Shown here: piece after piece, positions 56,017-64,000 of the stretch
How the letters are laid out: every line of letters begins with the position of its first letter
Numbering within the stretch: position 1 is the stretch's first letter
NCBI RefSeq assembly: GCF_036108815.1
Contig: NZ_CP107985.1
Location: 1 to 64,000, forward strand
DNA length: 64,000 nucleotides
Direction of reading: 5' to 3'
Origin: Streptomyces sp. NBC_00353
GTDB lineage: Bacteria > Actinomycetota > Actinomycetes > Streptomycetales > Streptomycetaceae
Made by a program: the position numbers and the translations under genes
The notes under the pieces: generated by a model
Told to the model about the DNA's origin: nothing
Databases searched by the model: none
The model's input: the letters and a program-made list of their open reading frames with translations, nothing else

Positions 56017-56541
56017 TCAGCGCGTCAAAGCCGGGGCGGCGGATGTGGTCTGGCTGGTCGGCCCGAACAGCTTGGCCAGGCGACGTTTGGAGCGGGAGAG
56101 CCGCATCGTGTAGGCCGCGCGTGAGCAGCCGAGCACAGTGGCCGCGGCCCGGTCCGTGAGGCCCTCCCACACATGGAGCGCCAGTACTTCCTGGTCGGCA
56201 GCCGACAGCCGCCGCCAGGCGGCTACGAGGTCTATCCGGTCCTCGGCCTCGATCATCCCGTCGTAGCTGTCGTCGCCGCCGTTCTCCATGACACGCACCG
56301 CGACAGCCGTCTGGCGACGCTGCCCGCGGTGGGCGTTAAGCATCGCTTTACGTGCGGTGCCGAAGAGCCACGGACGTGGGTCTTCGGGCAACTCGCTCCG
56401 ACGACGCCACGCGGCGAGGAACGTTTCACCGACGATGTCATCCACGTTCATCGGGTGAGCACGCCGACGGACGAAGCGCAGTACGTCCTCATAGTGAGCG
56501 CGGTAGACATCGGTGAACTCGTCCTCGGTGTCGATGGTCAT
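56017..56541 (-). CDS. ECF (sigma-70 family) RNA polymerase sigma factor
   Basis: 174 aa from ATG after GAGAGGAAG. Region 2 is DVYRAHYEDVLRFVRRRA, then NVDDIVGETFLAAWRRRSEL; region 4 is RLSAADQEVLALHVWEGLTD, then RAAATVLGCSRAAYTMRLSR. The length and absence of other domains fit an extracytoplasmic-function sigma factor. The following gene encodes a membrane protein that could control it. Many such genes activate their own operon; no promoter motif is called here. Confidence 0.93.
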   Translation of the reverse strand: MTIDTEDEFTDVYRAHYEDVLRFVRRRAHPMNVDDIVGETFLAAWRRRSELPEDPRPWLFGTARKAMLNAHRGQRRQTAVAVRVMENGGDDSYDGMIEAEDRIDLVAAWRRLSAADQEVLALHVWEGLTDRAAATVLGCSRAAYTMRLSRSKRRLAKLFGPTSQTTSAAPALTR

Positions 56542-57080
56542 GGCTTCCTCTCGCTGCTTCCATCCCTACGTGTCCACCACCCGCGAAGGTGCAACGCGAG
56601 AATTCGAAGGAATTTGCGCCGGTCCTTAGCAGCTCGGAAGACGGAACTCGGTGCTGGACAAAAGAGTCGAAGCCCCCACCGCGGGTGTTCCCGCGGCGCG
56701 CCAGCGCATCAGTTCCTAGCGCTAGAGGCTCTTTAAGGAGCGCATGTGAGGGGCAAGGACCCCCCGTGCTGTCGACACACGGAGTGCGCGGGTGATGCGG
56801 AACGCGGCCGGTCGTCTCGCCGGGCCAAGTGTCAGCCCTCGCGATCCCTTGCACTTCGCGAACGCTGACCAGACTGCCCATCCAAAAGTACACTTTATGG
56901 ACCATACGGTCAAGAACCTGCGTGCGACGCAGCGCACCGGGCCGCGTTGCCGGTTTTGGCCGCTGCTTGGACGCCGCCATCGAGCCCGGCGGCGACGTCC
57001 TCGACCGTCGGCGAGGGCATCAGCGGGGCCAAGACATCACCACGCCGGCTGAGGCTGCCCGTCCCAGCAGGAGGTACACG

Positions 57081-57214
57081 GTGGTGACCGCCGATGCCCT
57101 GTACACCCGGCGCGCACTACGTGGCCGTCGTGAAGATGAACCATCCGGGCCTGTACGCCCAGGTCAGGGCGCTTTCCTGGCGGGACATCCCGCTCGGGAA
57201 CCGCACTCGCGGGC
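57081..57214 (+). pseudogene. ISAs1-type transposase central fragment
   Basis: VVTADALYTR in one frame, then after a deletion AHYVAVVKMNHPGLYAQVRA and LSWRDIPLGNRTRG in another, match the catalytic centre of ISAs1 transposases (the D of TADALH). Both ends are missing. The surrounding 56542-57369 holds no other supported gene. Its strand is opposite to the N-terminal fragment near 54265, so they need not come from one element. Confidence 0.72.
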
Positions 57215-57369
57215 CAGCTCCAGTAGCGAAGGCCCCTTTCCTCGGTATAGCTCCGTGCCTCGCCGTCGGCCCTGGCGGGGCACGCTCCTGTGCCGTCAAG
57301 AAAGCCTCCCGCATATGGGCCGCGGTCTGCCCTACACCGGTGCTTAGCGGTAAGGGCAAGGACACATAC

Positions 57370-57404
57370 GGAGACGGGGCCGCAGAAGTCGCGCCCCCGT
57401 CTCC
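57370..57404 (-). terminator. Hairpin terminator after S8 peptidase copy 2
   Basis: GGAGACGGGG (57370-57379) pairs perfectly with CCCCGTCTCC (57395-57404) around 15 bases, and flanking ACACAT/ATGTGT can lengthen the stem. It lies 56 bases after the leftward gene's stop. Confidence 0.78.
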
Positions 57405-57459
57405 ATGGGGATGTGTTGTCGTAAGGTGCGTGGGCTACCTCACCCGGGGAAACCGGCGA

Positions 57460-60400
57460 CTACTTCAGACCAAAGGCCCGGACCACGGTCTGACTGACGC
57501 TGTTGCCCTGGGTGTCCCCGGCGGTCACACGCAGCGTCGCGAAGCGGGCCTTGGACGGCGCCGCCAAGTGCGCCTTCCAGTCGCCGCCAAGGTGGCGCAG
57601 CGCCAGCTTGTGCCAGGTGGCGCCGTCGTCGTACGAGATCTGGAGCGCGACACTGCGGATCGTATGCGAGCTGGGACCGCCCGTCAGATGCGACGGCGTG
57701 ACCTTCAGGTCGCCGTGACGTCTGGCCTTACCTGATAGATCCGTACTGACTCCGTAGTCCAGTTGAACGAGCGGCAGGTACGCGCCCTCGACCGCGGCGG
57801 TGGAAGAGGTGAACTTCCATTCCGTGTGCGAGCTGGTCGCGTACGGACTCATGCCAGCCCCGCGTGTGCTGTCCAGGACGAGCCGGTACGGGAGCCTGTC
57901 CGGCGCAACCTCCGCCTGGACATGGTCCACGCCCTCGCCGATCAGTGTCTTCCCCTGGTAGAGCTTTGTCGCCCAGGACACGTCTCCCTCCCACACGATT
58001 CCCAGGTGGCCACCGGAATCGCCCCAGGCGGGCATTCCGAAGGTGGCAATGATGTCGCCGAACCGTGACGGCGCGATGTTCACCTTGTTGTCGTTCAGCA
58101 TGCGCGCGTGCTGAACGGGAGCGAACCAGGTCTCCTTGGTGGTGCTGCGCGGCGCGTAGGACCGTGCGGCACTGATTTCGGTGAGGTCCGGTGTGGCCGC
58201 CAGCTGGGTCCACTTGACGCCGGGCGAAGCGGTGACCCAGACCGTGTGAGTCCCCTGGGCCTGCTGCAGCGTCGCGGCGCCGCCGACCGCGAAGTCGAAC
58301 CCCGGCGACAGGTCGTAGCGGACGTCCACCGCTTGACCCTGCTTGTAGTCACGGTATGACGTGTTGATCCGGGCGAGGCTGCCAGCGCCTGGCCGGTATG
58401 TGAGATCGGTGGGGATGGCTCCCTTGTGGTGCTGCACCAAGTCGTACAGGTAGTCGGCGTAGGGATGGGACGAGACGGACAGGCGTGTCCTACCGTGCCG
58501 GATCCGCTGGATGAGCTCCTCGCCCTCGTCCGCGGAGAGGGATGCGACGGGCAGCGCGGCGGCTTCCGGCAGGTCCCACCAGGCGTCGAGCCGACCGTAA
58601 CCGTCATGCACGATGAGCAGCAGCTTGGCCCCGGCCTTAGCTGCGGCGATGGCCTGGTCGGGAGCGGTCACCGTGTCGTTCCTGCGAACGATCGCGATCT
58701 TGCCCCGTACCTGTACCTTCGCGAAGTCAGATGCCGCGCCCTTTCCGGCGTAGACCGTCGCGTAGTTGCCCGTGCCCTTGGCCATGCTGGGGGACATGCT
58801 CTGGACCTGCAGGTCCTCGAACGACTGCGACGAGGAGGCCACGGTCAGCGGCGGCTGCACCTGACGCCAGCGCGTGGCGAAGGTGTACGAACCCTGGGTG
58901 ACCTTCGACGTGGGAGTTGCCCACAGGCTGTCGTAGACGGCCTCGATCTCGTAGCTGTCGGTGAACGGGTGCAGGGTGCTGTACGACCGGTACTGATCCA
59001 CTCGCACCGAGCTCGTCGCGGTGAGCTTCGGGGTGACGGCCCTGACTCTGCGGAGAGCGGAGGCATTGAACGTGAGTGTCCGGTCGTTGTCGACGACGAC
59101 CTGCGGTGCGCTGAGGACAGCGCGGCCCAGTGAGTGCGGGCCGTTGACCCCAGGTACATCCGCGTACATCCAGACCGAGTACGTGCTGGGTGCGAGGTTG
59201 AGGTTCAGGCTCCCGCTGTCGTCAACTTCGAAGACCTGGGGCACCGTGTCCCGGGCGATGTCTTTGACAATCAGCGTCCCCGGCAGCGCAGTGCCGTGCC
59301 AGCCCGTCCCCTTCACCGCGACGTTGACCCGTCGGCTCTGCTTGTTGCTACCGATCAGGGTGTGAGTACGCAGCACACCGTCAGGGCCGGAAGCATTGAG
59401 TATCCCGCTGTAGCCGACGTCGTCGGACGCGAGGTCCAGATGGGTCGTCACGGTTGCCGTGGCGGTGCCGTGTGCGGGAACGGTCACCTGGGAGGCCGAG
59501 AGAGAGAAGAGGCCCGGCGGTGAACCCGGCGTGCTGAGCGCCAGGTCCAGGGTGACAGGGTCGGCAGCGGTGTTGGTGTAGGTGACGTCCTTGGAAGCCA
59601 CCTGGCCCTGCGTGTAGGGCCACTTAGCCGATGCGAAGGCGGAAGCTGACGCGACCACCGAGTCCTTGACGGCGGCCGCGATGTCCACCCGGCCGCTGCC
59701 GCCCATGTACGGGCTGAACTGCGGAGTCGACTTGGTTGTGCTGACCAGGGCATCCTTGAGCTGCTGCCCCGTCCAGTCGGGATGGGTCTGCGCCAACAGG
59801 GCAGCGGCACCGGCGACATGGGGCGTCGCCATAGAGGTGCCGCTCATGGTCTGGTAGCTTCCCTCGCCCTCGGAGGCATATTGGGAGCGGGCCGCAAGTA
59901 CATCGACGCCGGGGCCGGTGAGCTCAGGCTTGAGCGCATGGTCGCCTTTGCGCGGGCCGCGGCTGGAGAAGACGGCCAGCCGGTCGGAGGCGTCCACCGC
60001 CCCCACCGTAAGGGCCGCGTCCGCGGCGCCTGGCGACGCCACGGTGGAAAAATCCGGCCCAGCGTTGCCGGCGGCGATGACGAACAGTGCACCGGTCTGG
60101 GCGCTGAGCTGGTTGACGGCCTGGCTCATCGGGTCGGTGCCGTCGCTGGGGCCCGATCCCAGGCTCATGCTGATGACCTTGGCGTGCTGATCCTGAGCAG
60201 CCCACTCCATTCCCGCCAAGATCCAGGAGTCCTGACCACTGCCATCGTTGTCGAGGACCTTGCCGATGTGGAGTTTGGCGCCGGGAGCGACGCCCTTCTC
60301 CTTGCCATCGGAGGCAGCACCGGTGCCAGCGATGGTCGACGCTACGTGTGTGCCGTGACCATGGCGGTCCGTCACATCCAGGCCAGGGACAAAGCTGGCG

Positions 60401-61191
60401 GACGCGGCGATCCTGCCTCCGAAGTCCGGGTGCGCTGCGTCGATGCCCGTGTCCAGGACCGCGACATCCACGCCCTGGCCCGTATCGCCACCCCGCCAGA
60501 CCTGGGGCGCCCCGATCTGCGCGGTGGTGTCGGCGAGCGTGGCCTTGACCTTGCCGTCCAGCCAGATCTTCGCGATCCCGCCTGTCAACGCCGGTGCGGC
60601 GCTCTTGCTTCGGGCGTGCACGGACGCGGGTGCCGTGCCGGTCAGGGCGGACCAGAAGTCCGGCGCACGGCGGTGGTCGGCGGAGAGCGCGGCGCCCTGA
60701 ATGCTGTCCAGGGTGCGAGTGCGGGTCGCCCCGGTGGGAACGGCTTGCTTGCGCGAACGGGTTGCCGCGTCGGTATAGGAGACGATCAGCGGCAGATGCT
60801 CGCTGTGTGCGTCGTCGTACCCGTCGGCCAGCAGTTCGGTGACATTGAAGAGGTGCTCGTCCAGCTGGCCGGAGGCGATGTACGGCATCGCGGCGTCGGG
60901 ATAGACATAGGTGTCCTTCCCGACGCTCATGGTGTGAGCGCCCACCGGACCGCCGTTGGGGCCCCGCACGGTCGCGAGGACGTGGCCGTCGCCTGGGCTG
61001 GTCACCGTGACCTTGTCACCGGTGATGAGGGTGACAGTGCGGGGGGTGCCCGAGTGTGCGCCCGAGAGTCCGCGCGGGATCGCAGGCGCGGCCGCCGGCG
61101 CAGCGGCCGCCGACGTCGGAATGGCCGCCAGTACCGCGAGGGCAGCCCCCAAGGCTATCAGCCTGGGTCTGCGGAAGTGGGGAAGTGACAC
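57460..61191 (-). CDS. Secreted S8 (subtilisin-like) serine peptidase, copy 2
   Basis: 1243 aa from the GTG at 61191, chosen because AAAAAAGGA precedes it by seven bases; a longer in-frame reading exists upstream. A signal peptide (PHFRRPRLIALGAALAVLAA, ending near AAAAPA) is followed by a propeptide with TVTLITGDKVTV. The catalytic triad is Asp247 (VLDTGID), His279 (GHGTHVAS) and Ser453 (GTSMATPH). PA-like DFAKVQVRGKIAIVRRND and the long C-terminal region ending VRAFGLK match copy 1 throughout, with the same domain order. The two genes face each other 15.8 kb apart. It presumably degrades extracellular proteins. A hairpin terminator follows. Confidence 0.95.
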   Translation of the reverse strand: MSLPHFRRPRLIALGAALAVLAAIPTSAAAAPAAAPAIPRGLSGAHSGTPRTVTLITGDKVTVTSPGDGHVLATVRGPNGGPVGAHTMSVGKDTYVYPDAAMPYIASGQLDEHLFNVTELLADGYDDAHSEHLPLIVSYTDAATRSRKQAVPTGATRTRTLDSIQGAALSADHRRAPDFWSALTGTAPASVHARSKSAAPALTGGIAKIWLDGKVKATLADTTAQIGAPQVWRGGDTGQGVDVAVLDTGIDAAHPDFGGRIAASASFVPGLDVTDRHGHGTHVASTIAGTGAASDGKEKGVAPGAKLHIGKVLDNDGSGQDSWILAGMEWAAQDQHAKVISMSLGSGPSDGTDPMSQAVNQLSAQTGALFVIAAGNAGPDFSTVASPGAADAALTVGAVDASDRLAVFSSRGPRKGDHALKPELTGPGVDVLAARSQYASEGEGSYQTMSGTSMATPHVAGAAALLAQTHPDWTGQQLKDALVSTTKSTPQFSPYMGGSGRVDIAAAVKDSVVASASAFASAKWPYTQGQVASKDVTYTNTAADPVTLDLALSTPGSPPGLFSLSASQVTVPAHGTATATVTTHLDLASDDVGYSGILNASGPDGVLRTHTLIGSNKQSRRVNVAVKGTGWHGTALPGTLIVKDIARDTVPQVFEVDDSGSLNLNLAPSTYSVWMYADVPGVNGPHSLGRAVLSAPQVVVDNDRTLTFNASALRRVRAVTPKLTATSSVRVDQYRSYSTLHPFTDSYEIEAVYDSLWATPTSKVTQGSYTFATRWRQVQPPLTVASSSQSFEDLQVQSMSPSMAKGTGNYATVYAGKGAASDFAKVQVRGKIAIVRRNDTVTAPDQAIAAAKAGAKLLLIVHDGYGRLDAWWDLPEAAALPVASLSADEGEELIQRIRHGRTRLSVSSHPYADYLYDLVQHHKGAIPTDLTYRPGAGSLARINTSYRDYKQGQAVDVRYDLSPGFDFAVGGAATLQQAQGTHTVWVTASPGVKWTQLAATPDLTEISAARSYAPRSTTKETWFAPVQHARMLNDNKVNIAPSRFGDIIATFGMPAWGDSGGHLGIVWEGDVSWATKLYQGKTLIGEGVDHVQAEVAPDRLPYRLVLDSTRGAGMSPYATSSHTEWKFTSSTAAVEGAYLPLVQLDYGVSTDLSGKARRHGDLKVTPSHLTGGPSSHTIRSVALQISYDDGATWHKLALRHLGGDWKAHLAAPSKARFATLRVTAGDTQGNSVSQTVVRAFGLK

Positions 61192-61809
61192 AAAGAATCC
61201 TTTTTTCGGAACGTCGGCCACGGGCACCACCAGACGCGTGCCGCCACATGATCAGTGGATTGATTGTGTAGTCCATATGATTCAAAGGGAAGACCCAGTG
61301 GACCTCAACTGGCGCCCCTCTCAAGACTTATCGCCCGCCTCAAGGTCCGTCAGCTGCTCGGCTGCGAGCCCGGGAGGAATGCCAAACGAGGCGCTGCAGA
61401 AGAGTGCGCGTCCGAGGGACAAGAAGGCTTCGGGGATGTCGTGGCGTATCTCCCAGCGGATCCGCAGGCGGCAAACCAGTGCAGGTGGTGAACGCACGCT
61501 CTACGACCCACCATTGGGTACCCAGTCCGGAGCCGGCGCTGCCGAGGAGCCAGACGACGCAGGCCTTTGCCCTCCGTGAGCAGGGACCAGCTTCCGGGCC
61601 AGATCGGCGTCAGCGGATGGCTGTCGGACGCGGCCCCGTACACGTGAACCCTGGCCGTGCCTGCGCCACGCTCGGCGAGGGCATGAATCAGGGTGTGGCG
61701 CTGGTCGTGCTCGATAGCGTCGGTCAGGACGTGTTCGGTAGGTTGATCTGCCAACTCGCCCTTGAATAGGCCCAGGTGGACAGCTTCCGGACGAGGACAT
61801 CGTCTTAGC

Positions 61810-62071
61810 ACCTTCATGCCGCCTCGGTCGCATCACGCCAATTTTGGATACCGCACGCCCGGCGCACCGCGCCGGTTTGGCGCACCCGAAGTAGCCCTCG
61901 CACATCACTACGTGCTGGAAAGGCCAGCCTTCGAACTCGACCGTGGCCACGTCGAGTCCAGTCGCGCCGCTCGGTCATACCGGCTTCCGCCCGGTCGGTA
62001 GACGTCACCTGTGGGTTGCCGTGATACCCGTCGGCAGCGCCCCACTCTGAGCCCGCTGGCAGCTGCCCCAT
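61810..62071 (-). pseudogene. Remnant of a second disulfide reductase
   Basis: The fragment WGAADGYHGNPQVT, then AGMTERR, followed by shifted-frame pieces, matches the C-terminal third of the reductase at 52268-53764 (WGAADGHRGNPQVTFTDPEV, SAGMTERQARTAGLDVATVE). Several frameshifts and deletions are present. The sequence between this fragment and the S8 gene (61192-61809) has no supported gene. Confidence 0.75.
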
Positions 62072-62114
62072 GTCACGGACGGCAATCGGTATCAGCCGAG
62101 ACCATGCTGCAAAC

Positions 62115-62370
62115 TCAGTAGTCGGTGCTGGCCAGGGCGAGGTCAGTCGTCATCCGACACAGAAGGTTCTGCACGACAGTGATCTCGTCTGGTTTCAGCC
62201 ATGGCGCCATCCAGGGCTGGGGGGATGATGAGGGCGCACTCACGTAGTGCAACGCCCTGGGCGGTATGCGTCACTTCGACCACTCGCTCGTCGTCGGCCC
62301 GCCATTGCCGCTTGTACAGGCCGTTGGTCTCCAAGCGCTTGATCAGTGACTTCAGGGTCCGTACTCGAGG
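62115..62370 (-). pseudogene. MarR-type regulator remnant
   Basis: TLKSLIKRLETNGLYKRQWR, then ADDERVVEVTHTAQGVALRE is the recognition helix and wing of a MarR protein; the last part, DEITVVQNLLCRMTTDLALA, lies in another frame after a shift near 62190-62200 and ends at a stop at 62115. The N-terminal third is missing. The 238-bp gap to the secreted hydrolase gene suggests it once regulated that gene or its neighbour. Confidence 0.75.
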
Positions 62371-62608
62371 TGGGGCAGCGAGGGCTCCGGGGACTCAGCA
62401 GGCGTGAGGGCGTCGGTACTACTGCTCACGAGCATTTCTCCTCTGCCGTCAGCTGGCGCAACCATTCTCACATATTCCAGGGCAGGCAATGGTCTCGTGC
62501 ATGATTACTTTGCGCACAACTGAATTGTTGGCTATGGTTATGTTTGGCCCGGCAGACGGGGCCGCCCGGAGCCTTCGGCCTGAGGCAGCAACCCAAAGGA
62601 GAACCACC

Positions 62609-63448
62609 ATGACCCGCAAGCATCTGCACCGCTCGCCTTGGACCTACGCCACCGTGCTGGGCGCCAGTGCGGCAGCGATCGCGTTGACGACCACCGCGCC
62701 CGGGATGGCCTCCGCTGCGGGTCGCTCCCCGGCTACAAAGCCCACCGTTGTGCTGGTTCACGGCGCCTTCGCGGACTCCTCCAGCTGGAACGGGGTCATC
62801 GCCAACCTGCAGCGCGCGGGCTACCCGGTCGCCGCTCCCGCCAACCCGCTGAGGGGGCTAACTCAGGACGCCGGCTATCTCAGCAGTTTCCTCAAGAGCG
62901 TGCACGGGCCCGTCGTGCTCGTCGGTCACTCCTACGGCGGCTCGGTCATCAGCCAGGCAGCCGCCGAAGCCCCCAACGTCAAGGCGCTCGTCTACATCGC
63001 CGGCTTCTCTCCCGACAAAGGTGAGAACGCGGCAGACCTCTCCGGCAAGTTCCCCGGGAGCACACTCGGCCCAACTCTCAACTCCGTGTCCTTCCCGCTT
63101 CCCGACGGCGGCACTGGCAGCGACCTGTACATAAAGGCCGACAAGTTCCACGACCAGTTCGCAGCCGACGTCCCCAAGTCGACCACCGACTTGATGGCCG
63201 CAACCCAGCGCCCGGTGGCCGCCAGTGCGCTCACCGACAAGGCGACCGCAGCGGCATGGAAGACCATTCCCTCCTGGGACCTGGTCACCCTTCAGGACAA
63301 GAACATCCCGGCGGCGGCACAGAAGTTCATGGCCAAGCGGGCGCACTCGCACACGATCGAGATCCAGGCGTCCCACGCCGTCCCCGTTTCCCACCCGGCC
63401 GCCGTCGCGAGCCTGATCGAGAAGGCTGCCCACTCGACGGTCCGATAG
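62609..63448 (+). CDS. Secreted alpha/beta hydrolase
   Basis: 279 aa from the ATG at 62609 after AAAGGAG; an earlier in-frame start lacks a ribosome site. A signal peptide (KHLHR, then TYATVLGASAAAIALTTTAP, cleavage near ASAAG) is followed by the hydrolase fold: VLVHGAFADSSSWNGVI (oxyanion), VLVGHSYGGSVI (nucleophile Ser), and a late His in ASHAVPVSHPA. The family includes small exported esterase-like proteins. The broken MarR-type gene upstream suggests former local control. The substrate is unknown. Confidence 0.9.
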   Translation: MTRKHLHRSPWTYATVLGASAAAIALTTTAPGMASAAGRSPATKPTVVLVHGAFADSSSWNGVIANLQRAGYPVAAPANPLRGLTQDAGYLSSFLKSVHGPVVLVGHSYGGSVISQAAAEAPNVKALVYIAGFSPDKGENAADLSGKFPGSTLGPTLNSVSFPLPDGGTGSDLYIKADKFHDQFAADVPKSTTDLMAATQRPVAASALTDKATAAAWKTIPSWDLVTLQDKNIPAAAQKFMAKRAHSHTIEIQASHAVPVSHPAAVASLIEKAAHSTVR

Positions 63449-64000
63449 CACGCTGTGTCTGCAAGCCACTCCACAAATCGACACACGGGTTTGGCCGAGT
63501 TGCGGTGTCGACCGCTTTTGGATGGCACGGAAGCTCCCGTATCCGCCTACGTGCTGTTTCTTCACCTCGCCCCAATGAAGCCACGGTGCAAAGCGTCGAA
63601 TACTCGACTGCCAAGCGTCGGCGATGCCGCCCGCGCGCCCGCTCTATCAGGGCCGCTGGGCCGAACGCTGACGTGGGCTGCGGGCGGTCGACGTCTTGCA
63701 CGCAAACCTCTGTGTCGCCTGCGAGGAGCCCCGGTCGTCGGCGGCGCGGGTTTCGCCGCTGTTCTCGGGACTGTATGGGTGTGGAAGACGTGGTGATCGC
63801 GACTGCCGGATTCTGCCGAGGACCGGGCTCTGTGCCGAGGGCGTAAGCGAGGTACAAGCGGCCTGTGTGGCGGCGCCGGGATGGGGCCGGGTGAGCGTGA
63901 ACCCGGCTCATCCGGCGGCCCGTTCCTCGTCAGCCGAGGCCGGGGCGCGGTGGCTACCCTCCCTGCCTCTAGGCGACGAGAGGGTAGAAGCAGGAGGCTT
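63449..64000. other. 552-bp stretch to the window end without a supported gene
   Basis: Open frames here overlap on both strands and have no recognisable family, ribosome site or codon signal. Nothing else is seen. Confidence 0.5.

Overview
The window is high-GC actinobacterial DNA, almost certainly Streptomyces. The evidence is GC-rich third codon positions, frequent GTG and TTG starts, ATGA-coupled genes, small orphan membrane and MerR-type proteins typical of the genus, a RodA/PP2C remnant resembling the Streptomyces cell-wall cluster, and SpoIIE/RsbW-type regulators. Many broken insertion sequences and gene fragments suggest an accessory region such as a chromosome arm or large plasmid. 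No rRNA, tRNA or CRISPR array was found.

Region 1 (1-22545) is dense with nucleases and helicases and reads as a defence or DNA-processing island. It opens with about nine different short hairpins sharing TGNC-type loops (15-417). These lie directly upstream of a three-gene pPIWI-RE operon (533-7562): a zinc-ribbon/PD-(D/E)XK protein, a DinG-like helicase and a pPIWI-RE prokaryotic Argonaute relative. On the opposite strand is a long series: a GIY-YIG nuclease with three zinc fingers, a PD-(D/E)XK nuclease, a membrane-anchored Mrr-type nuclease, an SF2 helicase with helicase-associated repeats, and then a compact, partly ATGA-coupled set of four genes (SF1 helicase, unknown 504-aa protein, Cas4/RecB-like nuclease with possible Fe-S cysteines, coiled-coil protein). 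A divergent SbcD-SbcC pair shares the intergenic region with this set. The four-gene set matches no named system that I recognise and is the best candidate for an undescribed one; the hairpin array is the most unexplained non-coding signal.

Region 2 (23211-36275) is regulatory and decayed. It has a small membrane protein, a frameshifted HTH/P-loop/TPR-like protein, a MerR/BldC-like regulator behind a perfect 14-bp hairpin, an RsbW-like ATPase, one intact membrane SpoIIE phosphatase and pieces of others. It also holds IS3, IS110 and IS5 remnants, an intact IS256-family element with an 8-bp target duplication, and a RodA-family gene next to a degenerate PP2C phosphatase tail.

Region 3 (37914-64000) is metabolic and secretory. 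Two large paralogous secreted S8 peptidases (37914-41681 and 57460-61191) bracket redox and stress genes: a TetR regulator divergent from a hemerythrin/PNPOx-like pair with a probable operator and leaderless promoter, an intact SnoaL-like gene beside a decayed copy, a secreted-repeat lipoprotein lacking a start, a MOSC-FNR-ferredoxin fusion, an alpha/beta hydrolase, a PNPOx-like protein, an FAD disulfide reductase, and an ECF sigma factor with a membrane partner. Remnants of IS481, ISAs1, MarR, Rrf2 and a second disulfide reductase lie between them. A secreted alpha/beta hydrolase ends the coding part.
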